From Alloactinosynnema sp. L-07 (GTDB lineage Bacteria; Actinomycetota; Actinomycetes; Mycobacteriales; Pseudonocardiaceae), in contig NZ_LN850107.1 in assembly GCF_900070365.1 (NCBI RefSeq), positions 5,580,001-5,644,000 on the forward strand: 64,000 nucleotides of DNA, read 5' to 3'. The translations under genes were made by a program, and so were the position numbers. Below the pieces are notes generated by a model. The model saw only the letters and a program-made list of their open reading frames with translations. It had not been told where the DNA came from and made no database searches. Positions 46,222 through 55,670 of this stretch are shown here, one piece after another; the stretch's first letter is position 1, and every line of letters begins with the position of its first letter.

Positions 46222-46292
46222 GTTCAACAATCCTACAGTTCAACAAGGGAACAATAGGATTGTTGAACAAGAGGATTGTGGAATTGTTGAAC
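46222..46292. repeat. AT-rich palindromic element (GTTCAACAAT family), copy 2
   Basis: GTTCAACAATCCTA (46222-46235) pairs perfectly with TAGGATTGTTGAAC (46255-46268), and GTTCAACAA (46238-46246) with TTGTTGAAC (46284-46292), giving overlapping hairpins. Unlike copies 1 and 3 it lies between divergent genes (purD and the phosphodiesterase), so it is not a simple terminator there and would fall in a 5' untranslated or promoter region. Confidence 0.88.
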
Positions 46293-46406
46293 CGGCGAAG
46301 TTTCCCGGCGTTCATCCACAGGTGGGCCGCGTTTCGCCCGCGTGTGGCCCCGATGTCGCGGTGCGGGACGAAGGTGGCCAGGCCATCACATCGCAGGAGG
46401 TCAACC

Positions 46407-47528
46407 ATGCTCCGATCGGTCCGGTTAGCCGGTGTCGCCGTGTCGGCCATCGCCCTGCTCGGCGTCGCCACGCTGAGCACCGCCAGCGCGTCCCCTGAGC
46501 ACAACGACGACCGGCGCGACTCGGCGCTGCCCCTGGTGCTCGGCCACCGCGGCGCGTCGGGCTACCGACCGGAGCACACCCTGGCCGCCTATGAGCTGGC
46601 CGCCCGCATGGGCGCCGACTACATCGAGCCCGACCTGGTGCCCACCAAGGACGGCGTGCTCGTGGCCCGGCACGAGCCGGAGATCGGCGGCACCACCGAC
46701 GTCGCCAACCACCCCGAGTTCGCCGACCGCAAGGCGACCAAGAACCTCGACGGCGTTCAGGTCACCGGCTGGTGGACCGAGGACTTCACCCTCGCCGAGC
46801 TGAAGACCCTGCGCGCCGTCGAGCGCATCCCGGCGCTGCGCCCGCGCAACACCGTGTTCAACGGCCGCTACGAGGTGCCCACGCTGCAGGAGGTCATCGA
46901 CCTCAGCAAGCGCCTGTCCCGCGAGCTGCGCCGCGACATCGGCATCTACCCCGAGACCAAGCACCCCACCTACTTCCGCAAGCTCGGCCTGGAGCTCGAG
47001 CCGAAGCTGGTGTGGACGCTGACCCGCAACGGCCTCAACCACCCGCGCGCCAAGGTGTTCGTGCAGTCGTTCGAGGTGTCCAACCTCAAGGCGCTCAAGG
47101 GCAAGCTGCGGGTCCCGCTGATCCAGCTGACCTCGGCCAACGGCGCTCCGTACGACTTCGTCGACTCGGGCGACCCCCGCAAGTACGCCGACCTCATCAC
47201 CCCGGCGGGCCTGCGCGAGGTCGCGACCTACGCCTCCGGCATCGGCCCGGCCAAGGACCAGGTCATCCCGCGCGACGCCGCGGGCAACCTGACCGCCCCG
47301 ACCGCGTTGGTCGGCAACGCGCACGCCGCGGGCCTCAAGGTCCACCCGTACACGTTCCGGGTGGAGAACAACTTCCTGCCGACCAACCTGCGCTCGTCGG
47401 CCAACCCGGCTGACGCGGGCAACCTGTTCGGCGAGCTGTCCGCGTTCTGGGCGGCGGGTGTGGACGGCCTGTTCACCGACAACAGCGACATCGCCGTCGA
47501 GTCGCGCACCGAGCACTTCGCCCACTGA
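46407..47528 (+). CDS. Secreted glycerophosphodiester phosphodiesterase
   Basis: A 373-residue exported GDPD-family enzyme that hydrolyses glycerophosphodiesters to glycerol-3-phosphate and an alcohol. Residues 1-28 are a signal peptide ([17 protein letters not shown], ending ASA). Catalytic and metal motifs: [38 protein letters not shown], a later [10 protein letters not shown] metal-ligand strand and the C-terminal [11 protein letters not shown]. It resembles the periplasmic GlpQ type, likely salvaging phosphate or carbon from phospholipid or teichoic acid. ATG 46407 has GCAGGAGG upstream. A 14-bp terminator follows. Confidence 0.93.
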   Translation: MLRSVRLAGVAVSAIALLGVATLSTASASPEHNDDRRDSALPLVLGHRGASGYRPEHTLAAYELAARMGADYIEPDLVPTKDGVLVARHEPEIGGTTDVANHPEFADRKATKNLDGVQVTGWWTEDFTLAELKTLRAVERIPALRPRNTVFNGRYEVPTLQEVIDLSKRLSRELRRDIGIYPETKHPTYFRKLGLELEPKLVWTLTRNGLNHPRAKVFVQSFEVSNLKALKGKLRVPLIQLTSANGAPYDFVDSGDPRKYADLITPAGLREVATYASGIGPAKDQVIPRDAAGNLTAPTALVGNAHAAGLKVHPYTFRVENNFLPTNLRSSANPADAGNLFGELSAFWAAGVDGLFTDNSDIAVESRTEHFAH

Positions 47529-47534
47529 CGCTCA

Positions 47535-47580
47535 CCCCTTGGGTCTGGCTCATGGCTCACTGCCATCCAGACCCAAGGGG
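47535..47580. terminator. Terminator after the phosphodiesterase gene
   Basis: A perfect 14-bp stem, CCCCTTGGGTCTGG (47535-47548) with CCAGACCCAAGGGG (47567-47580), and an 18-base loop, 7 bases after the stop codon. Confidence 0.9.
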
Positions 47581-47642
47581 ACCGTGACGGCGGCCGACCA
47601 CGGTGACCGCCCGTCGAGACGGAACCCGCGATCGTGACGAAC

Positions 47643-47723
47643 CTAGAATTCCGGGGAGGCGGGACAGTCATCGGCGTCGGCGGTGACCTCGGCGGGCAAC
47701 GCGGCCACGTGTTCACGGCTCAT
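47643..47723 (-). CDS. Possible 26-residue peptide
   Basis: An ATG at 47723 is preceded 6 bases upstream by AAGGAG on the minus strand, an unusually good ribosome-binding site. The peptide reads SREHVAALPAEVTADADDC followed by PASPEF and a TAG. No known family. It could be a genuine small protein, a leader peptide or a remnant of a decayed gene next to the antiporter pseudogene. Confidence 0.3.
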   Translation of the reverse strand: MSREHVAALPAEVTADADDCPASPEF

Positions 47724-47762
47724 CGCGCGCTCCTTCGCTCTCACCGGTCATCTTGGCGCAGT

Positions 47763-48297
47763 GTGCTCGTGGCGGGCTAGCTCGCCGTCACCACCATCGC
47801 GCGGCGGGCCGGGTAGCCCGCGTCCCTGCTGCTGGTGGCGGTGGGGCTGGCGGTGTCGTTCACCCCGGCATCCCCGAGTTCCGGCTCGTTCGCCCTGATC
47901 GGGTTGCAGCCGCGCACCGTGATCGCCGCGCCTGTCCGAATTGGACACTCGTCGGCGCGTCGCTCGTCGTGCTGGCGGCGGTGGTCGTCGTCCGGTTCGT
48001 GTGGATGTTCCCGGCCAGTGGCGGCCCAGGCTGATCTCCAGGATCCGCGAACGGGAGCCCAGGCCCGGCTGGCGGTCGCTGACCGTGATCTCCTGGGCAG
48101 GCATGCGCGGCGTGATCTCGCCGGCCGCCGCTGGCCGCGATCCCACTGGATATGCCCGGCCCCGGCGTCGGCGTTCCGGCGGCTGCGCCGCGAGATGCCT
48201 GCCGCGGAGCGATCGGTGTTCATCGCCGCGCGGGACAAAGGCGAAATCTGCGGAATGTGCCGCGGACCTGGAAGAGGCGGCCCTGGCCCGGGAGTAG
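47763..48297 (+). pseudogene. Decayed Na+/H+ antiporter (CPA1 family) remnant
   Basis: Pieces of a monovalent-cation:proton antiporter appear in order but in different frames. Frame A: LAVTTIARRAG, stop, PASLLLVAVGLAVSFTP (N-terminal helix). Frame B: HPGIPEFRLVRPD, then NWTLVGASLVVLAAVVVVRF (a later helix), with most of the transmembrane core missing between. Frame C: RPGWRSLTVISWAGMRGVIS (the conserved SWAGMRGVVSLA segment). Frame A again: FRRLRREMPAAERSVFIAAR. Frame C: DLEEAALARE ending at TAG 48295-48297. At least two in-frame stops, several frameshifts and a large internal deletion make it non-functional. This 800-base gap otherwise holds only the small ORF at 47643-47723. Confidence 0.82.
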
Positions 48298-48328
48298 GCT
48301 CGCGGCCGCGACTCTTTTGGGGGATCGG

Positions 48329-48859
48329 ATGACAAAGCGTCTGTGTGCCGTCGCCGCGATCATGGCGTTGGCCGCCGCCTGCTCGGCCGACCCGGCCGCG
48401 CCCGCCAAGTCGGCCAACCGGCTGGAAGCCAAGTGCCACATCACTTTCGAGGTGGCCGACAAGTGGAAGGCCAAGCCGGTGGAACCGTCGGGCGACTCGC
48501 TCGCCGAGGCCGCCGGACTCAAGCTCTGCTACGAGATCGACGCCAAGGGCGCTGGCCTGCTCGGCTTCATCCGGGTGTGGTCCGGCGACGACCCGAATGC
48601 CGACGTGCGACAGACGCTGGAAGCTTTCCTTGCCGAGGAAGGCAAGAAGGGCGCCCAGCACGAGTACAGCCAGACCAAGGCCGGGACCACCGAAGTCGTC
48701 GAGGCGGTCAGCGCGACCAAGGAGGCCAAGGACAAGGGCTTCGCCGTCGCCACGCCGAAGGGGATCGTGGCCGTGCTGTGGCGCGGGCTGGACGACGAGG
48801 AGTTCGAGGACGGCATGGCCGCCTACGACCTCGCCAAGTCGACGCTCAAGGTCGAGTGA
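48329..48859 (+). CDS. Putative lipoprotein of unknown function
   Basis: A 176-residue lipoprotein: TKRLCAVAAIMALAAACSAD, with the lipobox Cys at about residue 18. The mature part has CHITFEVADKWKAKP near the start, a GFIRVWSGDD strand, a DVRQTLEAFLAEEGKKGA helix and EVVEAVSATKEAKDKGFAVA. It may be anchored to the outer leaflet of the membrane. Family not recognised, although short lipoproteins of this form are common in Pseudonocardiaceae. ATG 48329 follows GGGGGAT. A strong terminator follows, shared with purA. Confidence 0.75.
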   Translation: MTKRLCAVAAIMALAAACSADPAAPAKSANRLEAKCHITFEVADKWKAKPVEPSGDSLAEAAGLKLCYEIDAKGAGLLGFIRVWSGDDPNADVRQTLEAFLAEEGKKGAQHEYSQTKAGTTEVVEAVSATKEAKDKGFAVATPKGIVAVLWRGLDDEEFEDGMAAYDLAKSTLKVE

Positions 48860-48860
48860 G

Positions 48861-48894
48861 AACCAGCGGCCGGGCGGGGGCCCGGCCGCTGGTT
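48861..48894. terminator. Bidirectional terminator between lipoprotein and purA
   Basis: A perfect 15-bp stem, AACCAGCGGCCGGGC (48861-48875) with GCCCGGCCGCTGGTT (48880-48894), and a GGGG loop, between convergent stops at 48859 and 48897. Confidence 0.92.
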
Positions 48895-48896
48895 AC

Positions 48897-50255
<1,359 letters not shown>

Positions 50256-50279
50256 TTAACACTAGACCAGGAGCGTGAC

Positions 50280-50939
50280 GTGGGTGCACTCGTGCTGGCC
50301 TGCGGAAACCAGGCAGGGCCGGACCTCGGCGAGCGAGACGGCGTCGAGGTGGTGTCAATACCGTCGCGACCAGCCCGCGCTGACGTGGATCCGCTGGTCA
50401 AAGCCCTCGACGACCGCCGATTGGTGATCAAGGGCACCGACGCCGACCTGGCCGCCGTTGTGGTGCGACTCATGCGGCTGTCCCTGCTGTCGACGCCGAT
50501 CGGGTTCGTGCCGGTGGGCCGGTCGGCCATCCCCGGCCTCTGGGGCATCCCAGCGGACCCGACCTCGGCGCTGCGGGTGGCCCTGGACGGTGAACTCGAC
50601 CACTTCCCCCTGGTCCGCGACGACACGGGCGGGGTGCTGGTCGGCTTGGGCGTCCTGAAGTCGGTCCGCGGCGTGGCCTATTGCGACGACACGACCGCGC
50701 TGCGCGGGCGGGCCCAGCGGATCGAGGTCGTGCCGGACCCGGAGAGCGGGCTGGCGGTGCGGGTGGTCCGACTCGGGCTGCTTGGAAGGCGCGTGGAGAC
50801 GATGCGGGGCCGGGCGTTCCAGGTCGGCTGCCTACCGGCGATCCCCGAGTCGAACGGGGTCGCCCACCCTCGGGACGTGTCGAGGTGGACTTGGTACCGG
50901 CACACGGAGGACCTACGAATCGCGCGGGGATTGGTTTAG
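50280..50939 (+). CDS. Conserved-type actinobacterial hypothetical beside purA
   Basis: A 219-residue soluble protein with DDRRLVIKGTDADLAAVVVRL, LLSTPIGFVPVGRSAI, PLVRDDTGGVLVGLG, AYCDDTTAL and SRWTWYRHTEDLRIARG. The GTDADLAAVV/VPV pattern faintly recalls NAD/diacylglycerol-kinase folds but no phosphate-binding motif is certain. Homologues lie beside purA in other actinobacteria as far as I recall, so it is probably a real, conserved gene without assigned function. GTG 50280 follows AGGAG at a good distance. Confidence 0.7.
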   Translation: MGALVLACGNQAGPDLGERDGVEVVSIPSRPARADVDPLVKALDDRRLVIKGTDADLAAVVVRLMRLSLLSTPIGFVPVGRSAIPGLWGIPADPTSALRVALDGELDHFPLVRDDTGGVLVGLGVLKSVRGVAYCDDTTALRGRAQRIEVVPDPESGLAVRVVRLGLLGRRVETMRGRAFQVGCLPAIPESNGVAHPRDVSRWTWYRHTEDLRIARGLV

Positions 50940-50983
50940 GTCGGGCACTGGGCCGAGGCCGAGCCGTGCCGCGACCTTGGTCA

Positions 50984-51892
50984 TCAGCGCGAGCCCGTCA
51001 GCACGAGCCTGTGTCGCTCCTTCATGGCCTGAGCGCATCGAGCTGAGCGGGAAGCGCCCCTGCCCACAACGGTGACCGGGATCACTGCCGATTCCGGTGG
51101 GCCGAGTAGGTGGATGGGCTGCTGGGTCAGGGTCGTGACGTCGTGCTCGATCTCGCCGGTGGAGTCGCCGAACGGGCTGACGAACGGGTGGATCCGCACA
51201 GCTGAGCGACCGACCCACCGCAGCGTGGCCGCCGATCGTTTGAAGCCCTCAATGGTGCTGAAACTCAGTGACTCCGACGTGTGGCCGACGACGGTCCCAC
51301 CGGAACGCTCCTGAATCTCCACCGAGACCCTGCCGTAGCCGTCGTCGGCCAGCCGGAAGGTCGCCCGAGCCCGGAAGCATCGCCCGGGACTGGCCTTCCA
51401 TGCACTCGACCAGGTGAACGCGAGGCCGGACTCGATCGTGTGCCGGTATGCGGCGTCGAGGACGGCCGGATCCCAGCCGCGTGCGCTCGCCAGTCGGAGC
51501 AAGCACCGGTGAACGACCTCCAGTACGAGCATCGCGCGGGCCTGCGGCGCCAACACGGAGATGCCTGGAGGCAGGCTGACGACGGCGAACTCGCCATCAC
51601 TCTGCGGATCGACGTAGACCTCACCGAGCACGTCGGCGCGAGCGGTATCGGGATGGGCGAAGAGCCGGACGCTGGAGGTCCGGCTCCTGACGCCACCAAG
51701 AGCCAGCAGCTCGCTATAGCGCTCGCACACGCGGCGGGCGGTCTTGACGAAGGTGTCCACGTCAGGAGTGTCAGCCCACGGCCCGCCGGGGAATCCGGTC
51801 TTCGGCCAGAACTCCACTGTCCGCAGGACTGCCAACAGAACCCTCCACGGAACGTGGTCAAGAACTTTCACAGCCCGTCGTCGGGGTGTCAC
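50984..51892 (-). CDS. Hypothetical protein next to IS21 element
   Basis: A 302-residue protein beginning from a GTG. It has FPGGPWADTPDVDTFVKTARR, an AVVSLPPGISVLAPQARAML segment, ASARGWDPAVLDAAYRHTIE and RCFRARATFRLADDGYGRV. No motif, signal peptide or membrane helix is clear, and I recognise no family. Its 5' end lies 43 bases from the IS21 element, so the original promoter region may have been displaced by the insertion. Confidence 0.6.
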   Translation of the reverse strand: MTPRRRAVKVLDHVPWRVLLAVLRTVEFWPKTGFPGGPWADTPDVDTFVKTARRVCERYSELLALGGVRSRTSSVRLFAHPDTARADVLGEVYVDPQSDGEFAVVSLPPGISVLAPQARAMLVLEVVHRCLLRLASARGWDPAVLDAAYRHTIESGLAFTWSSAWKASPGRCFRARATFRLADDGYGRVSVEIQERSGGTVVGHTSESLSFSTIEGFKRSAATLRWVGRSAVRIHPFVSPFGDSTGEIEHDVTTLTQQPIHLLGPPESAVIPVTVVGRGASRSARCAQAMKERHRLVLTGSR

Positions 51893-51984
51893 TCTTTGGT
51901 ATGACGGGTGCCGCTGTCAACGGCACTCGAAATCTGACCCCCAGGCGGCATCTGAATGTTGACCCCCTGTGTGTTGGTTGATCT

Positions 51985-52782
51985 TTATTCTTCGGTGCCA
52001 CTGGCGGTGGGGACGCGGCCGAGGTCGCGGTCCTTGAGCCGGTAGCTGTCGCCTTTGAGGGCGATGACCTCGGCGTGGTGGACGAGGCGGTCGATCATGG
52101 CGGCGGCGACCACGTCGTCGCCGAAGACCTCGCCCCACCGGCCGAAGACTTTGTTGGATGTGACGATCACGCTGGCCCGCTCATAGCGGGAGGACACGAG
52201 TTGGAAGAACAGGTTCGCGGCTTCGGCCTCGAACGGGATGTAGCCGACCTCGTCGATGACGATCAGCGGATAGCGACCGAGTTTGGTCAACTCGGCCTGC
52301 AACCGCCCCGCGTGGTGGGCCTCTGCCAACCGGGCCACCCACTCGGCGGCGGTGGCGAACGCGACCCGGTGCCCGGCCTGGCAGGCCCGGATGGCCAGGC
52401 CGATCGCGAGGTGGGTCTTGCCGGTGCCGGGCGGGCCGAGGAACACCACATTCTCTTTGGCGGCAACGAAATCGAGGGTGCCGAGGTGGGAGATCACGTC
52501 GCGTTTCAACCCGCGGGCGTGATCGAAGTCGAACTCCTCCAGCGACTTGCGGGCAGGGAACCGGGCGGCCCGGACCCGGCCCTCGCCGCCGTGGGACTCC
52601 CGCGCGGAGACCTCGCGTTGCAGGCAGGCGATGAGGAACTCCTCATGCGTCCAGGACTCCGCCCGCGCCCGTTGCGCGAGGCGGGCGACGGACTCGCGCA
52701 GGGTTGGCGCCTTCAACGCCCGGGTCAGGTAGGCGACCTCGGCGGCCAGGTCCCGCGACGGTGGTGTGGTCTTCACGGCCAT
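51985..52782 (-). CDS. istB: IS21 helper ATPase IstB
   Basis: A 265-residue AAA+ ATPase of the DnaC/IstB type that assists target selection by the transposase. It has the N-terminal LAAEVAYLTRALKAPTLRES helix, EFLIACLQREVSARE, Walker A FLGPPGTGKTHLAIGLA, Walker B YPLIVIDEVGYIPFE, sensor motif VIVTSNKVFGRWGEVFGDD and the arginine-finger region AAMIDRLVHHAEVIALKGDSYR. ATG 52782 overlaps the istA stop (TGATG), the usual coupling in IS21. The gene looks intact. Confidence 0.94.
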   Translation of the reverse strand: MAVKTTPPSRDLAAEVAYLTRALKAPTLRESVARLAQRARAESWTHEEFLIACLQREVSARESHGGEGRVRAARFPARKSLEEFDFDHARGLKRDVISHLGTLDFVAAKENVVFLGPPGTGKTHLAIGLAIRACQAGHRVAFATAAEWVARLAEAHHAGRLQAELTKLGRYPLIVIDEVGYIPFEAEAANLFFQLVSSRYERASVIVTSNKVFGRWGEVFGDDVVAAAMIDRLVHHAEVIALKGDSYRLKDRDLGRVPTASGTEE

Positions 52783-54027
52783 CACGCCACCCCACCATCG
52801 ATGCCATCGAGGCCGAGCGCGGTGTCGTAGTCGGCCAGGCAGCGGACTTCGACCTCCGGTTCGGTCGCCGGGCGCAGCATGCCGATCCGCTTGCGGCGCA
52901 ACACCTTTGCCGCAACGAGATGGCTGGGATCGGAGATCGTCTGGTGCCAGGCCCAGATCCGCTCGTGATCGGCGACGAGCCTGCCATCGCAGTGCACCCG
53001 CACCCGATCCAGGTCGGCGATCACCTCGATGCGGCGACCGATCACGCCCGGGTGCACTGAGTAATCGTTGGAGTCCAGACGGACATAGTGGTCGCGCGCC
53101 AACCTGGTCGAGGCCCGCCACCCGACCGCAGGCGCGACCGGCGGCAGCGCCAGCATCGCCGTCCTGTCGGCGGTGATCCGGTCGGCAGGCGCGCACCCAA
53201 GTACCCGCTTGGGCCGAGTGTTGGCCACCGCCAGCCACCCCTCGAGCTGCGCGGCGAACTCCGCAGGCGAGGCAAACTGCCTTCCAGGCAGGAACGAACG
53301 CTCCAGATAATCGTGCGCCCGCTCGCACCAGACCCTTGGCCTCCGGGTCCGCCGGACGGCAGATGACCACCTTCGTGGCCAGCGTCCCACGGAACGCCTG
53401 GCAGTCCGCGGTGAGCTCACTGCGCCCGCCGCGCCACCGGCCCACGGCACCCTCACCGTCCCAGACCAGCACCCGTGGCACCGCACCCAACTTCTCGACC
53501 AGCCGCCACCACCCGGCGAACAAGTCCTCCGCACAGCGGTTCGGAATCAGCACCGCCGAGAGCCACCGCGAGTACCCGCACGCCATGGTCAGCACCGGCA
53601 GACGAGCAGGTTTACGGGCCTGCCCGAACCCGACCGGCAGCGTGATCGGCGGGAACCACAGATCGCACTGGGCGATCTCCCCGGCGGCATACGTGGTGCG
53701 TGAGGCAGGGTCCGGCGGCAGATACACCGGCCGCAACTCGGCCACCCGCTCCGACAGCACCCGGATCGACCGCTTCCAGCCGATCCGCTCCGCGATCACC
53801 GTCGCCGGCATCGTCGGATACGCCCGCAACAACTCACGAATCCGCGGCTCGACCGCATCCACGATCGAACCCTTCAACGGCCGCACATACTTCGGCGGCG
53901 CATCCGAGGCCAGCGCGGCACGCACCGTGTTCCTCGAGACACCCAAAACCCGAGCGATCACCTTGATCGGCAAACGCTCCGACCTGCGCAAACGACGAAT
54001 CTCAGCCCAATCCTCCACGGACAACAC
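52782..54027 (-). pseudogene. istA: IS21 transposase IstA, inactivated by a frameshift
   Basis: The N-terminal part (WAEIRRLRRSERLPIKVIA with RVLGVSRNTVRAALAS HTH, then the DDE-type catalytic region GEIAQCDLWFPP and LVWDGEGAVG) is in one frame to ADPEAKGLV; the expected continuation ERAHDYLERSFLPGRQF and the C-terminal domain are in another frame and run to the stop at 52782. One extra base near 53325 (GTGCGAG where GTGGAG is expected) explains this. The missing phase means no full-length transposase unless frameshifting occurs; a sequencing error is possible. Confidence 0.85.
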
Positions 54028-54183
54028 CCTTCGTCCTCCCCGGCTCGACTACGAGCCAGAGTCACCGGACAGGGGGTCAAAATTCGGATGCCACGCGGGG
54101 GTCAGTTTTCACCCGCCGTCGACATGCCACATGGCCCCGCCACGGTAATCGACGGTCTCGTTGCCCCCACAACGGAGGAACAC

Positions 54184-54813
54184 ATGTCGAAGACCCGCAC
54201 TCTGATCGGCTCCTTATTCCTGACCGTCGCGCTCGTCGTCGGGCTCGCGGGCATTGCCAGTGCCACTCCGCCGTCGATCCCCAGTGAGGCGACCGCCCGC
54301 GCCGAGCTGGCCGCGCTCACCGTGGCCGCGGACGGCTCCATGTCCGGCTACTCGCGGACCCTGTTCCCGCACTGGATCACCATCTCCGGCTCGTGCAACA
54401 CCCGGGAGACGGTGCTCAAGCGCGATGGCAGCGGCGTGGTGACCGACTCGTCGTGCGCGGCGACCTCGGGCTCCTGGTACAGCCCGTACGACGGCGCGAC
54501 CTGGTACAACGCCTCCGATGTCGACATCGACCATGTCGTCCCGCTGGCCGCGGCGTGGCGGTCCGGCGCGAATTCGTGGACCACGAGCAAGCGGCAGGCC
54601 TTCGCCAACGACCTGAGCTACCCGCAGCTCATGGCGGTCACCGACAACGTCAACCAGTCCAAGGGCGACCAGACCCCGGCGACCTGGAAGCCGTCGCTCA
54701 CCTCGTACTGGTGCACCTACGCCAAGATGTGGACGCACGTGAAGTACAAGTACGCGCTGCGGGTGAACTCGGCGGAGAAGTCGGCGCTGCTGAGCATGCT
54801 CAACTACTGCTGA
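54184..54813 (+). CDS. Secreted HNH (GmrSD C-terminal/DUF1524-type) nuclease
   Basis: A 209-residue exported protein. Residues 1-27 are a signal peptide (LIGSLFLTVALVVGLAGIA, ending ASA). The mature part has SGSCNTRETVLKRDG, then SWYSPYDGATW, the His-containing VDIDHVVPLAAAWRSGA, NDLSYPQLMAVTDNVNQSKG and DQTPATWKP, which together form the H-N-H/H-N-K nuclease site. Four Cys residues could form disulfides. Extracellular DNA or RNA degradation is the likely role. GGAGGAACAC precedes the ATG. It is followed after 11 bases by a small gene, and it is adjacent to the IS21 element. Confidence 0.9.
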   Translation: MSKTRTLIGSLFLTVALVVGLAGIASATPPSIPSEATARAELAALTVAADGSMSGYSRTLFPHWITISGSCNTRETVLKRDGSGVVTDSSCAATSGSWYSPYDGATWYNASDVDIDHVVPLAAAWRSGANSWTTSKRQAFANDLSYPQLMAVTDNVNQSKGDQTPATWKPSLTSYWCTYAKMWTHVKYKYALRVNSAEKSALLSMLNYC

Positions 54814-54824
54814 TCGGACGCCCG

Positions 54825-55073
54825 ATGTCGGAGTACACCTCGCCGCTGCACGCCGGACCAGGCGTGATGACCGAGGAAGTGGGCGTCGTCACCGGTGACC
54901 TTGAGCTGCACACCGCTCTCGGCCTGGACGGCGCGCTGACCGCGAAGGTGCGCTACCTCGGCGCGGCGGAGTGGTACCGGCTGCGGGGTGGGCAGTGCAA
55001 GCTGGCCGACCCTGCCGACCACGGGCCGGTGCACACGCTGCTGGTCAGCGTGCTCAACCGACCCGCGGGCTGA
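54825..55073 (+). CDS. Small hypothetical protein behind the secreted nuclease
   Basis: An 82-residue protein starting SEYTSPLHAGPGVMTEEVGV, with GDLELHTALGLDGALTAKVRY, EWYRLRGGQ and HTLLVSVLNRPAG. No signal peptide or membrane helix. Function unknown; its position 11 bases after the nuclease, before a shared terminator, makes a partner or intracellular inhibitor possible, though a secreted nuclease does not strictly need one. Confidence 0.6.
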   Translation: MSEYTSPLHAGPGVMTEEVGVVTGDLELHTALGLDGALTAKVRYLGAAEWYRLRGGQCKLADPADHGPVHTLLVSVLNRPAG

Positions 55074-55078
55074 CCGTG

Positions 55079-55110
55079 GAGCCCGCCCCGGACACATCCG
55101 GGGCGGGCTC
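55079..55110. terminator. Terminator between nuclease unit and DUF3151 gene
   Basis: A perfect 14-bp stem, GAGCCCGCCCCGGA (55079-55092) with TCCGGGGCGGGCTC (55097-55110), and a CACA loop, between convergent genes. Confidence 0.92.
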
Positions 55111-55116
55111 TGGTCG

Positions 55117-55512
55117 TCAGTGGGGGGCGGTCGGGTCGGAGTCGGTGAGGAAGGTCGAGCAGCGCTCGTACTCCTCGACGTCGTCGATGGCCTTCGCGGC
55201 GCGGGCGAGCGCGGCCAGCGCGCGCAAGAAGCCCTGGTTCGGCGCGTGCGACCACGGGATCGGGCCGAAGCCCTTCCAGCCCGAGCGGCGCAGCTGGTCG
55301 AGGCCGCGGTGGTAGCCGGTGCGGGCGTAGGCGTAGGCGGAGACGTTCTCCCCGGCGGCGAGCGCGTTCTCGGCGAGAGCGGCCCACGCGGCGCTGAAGT
55401 CCGGCCAGTGGGCGGCCACCTGCGCCGGGTCGGTCCCGCCGTCGAGCATGCCCTGCGGCTCGTCGCGGGCGGGGAGCAAGGTGGGTTCGGGTCCAAGCAG
55501 ATTGCCGGTCAT
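55117..55512 (-). CDS. DUF3151 family protein
   Basis: A 131-residue soluble protein with the family's TGNLLGPEPTLLP opening, DPAQVAAHWPDFSAAWAALAE, ENVSAYAYARTGYHRGLDQL and the RSGWKGFGPIPWSHAPNQGF core. Function is unknown; it is widespread in Actinobacteria and is encoded near fba in mycobacteria as well as here. The ATG at 55512 coincides with the conserved start; an earlier in-frame start at 55536 would add 8 non-conserved residues. Confidence 0.9.
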   Translation of the reverse strand: MTGNLLGPEPTLLPARDEPQGMLDGGTDPAQVAAHWPDFSAAWAALAENALAAGENVSAYAYARTGYHRGLDQLRRSGWKGFGPIPWSHAPNQGFLRALAALARAAKAIDDVEEYERCSTFLTDSDPTAPH

Positions 55513-55670
55513 GCCGCCATCCTGCCGCATCCGCACGACGTCTGGCCGATATACCCTGGGTAATCGCCCTGATCCCTGATGTCACCATCCCTTAAGGGAA
55601 ACCCGGAATTCGCTCACGAACGTGTGGGGCCGACTATCCGTTCTCAGGTCCAGAACGCCATGATGACCGG

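Larger units (their letters stand above)
51935..54104 (-). mobile_element. IS21-family insertion sequence (about 2.17 kb)
   Basis: Terminal inverted repeats of 36 bases (31 matches) begin TGACCCCC: 51935-51970 and, inverted, 54069-54104; each contains a second TTGACCCCCTGT unit, as multiple terminal repeats are typical of IS21. Inside are istB and istA, both on the minus strand with istA upstream. No clear target duplication is visible at the ends. The element separates the hypothetical gene ending at 51892 from a secreted nuclease gene at 54184. Because istA is frameshifted, this copy is probably immobile on its own. Confidence 0.93.

Noticed and set aside
46142..46504. N-terminal extension of purD
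   Set aside because: PurD starts at its conserved [13 protein letters not shown] opening; the extra 121 codons translate the palindromic repeat and the divergent promoter.
53300..53345. Programmed frameshifting in istA
   Set aside because: No slippery heptamer is evident, and IS21 transposases are normally made from one continuous frame, so a disabling insertion is the simpler reading.
51920..54115. Target-site duplication around the IS21 element
   Set aside because: The bases outside the TGACCCCC ends (AAATC on the left, GTTTT on the right) do not match as a direct repeat.
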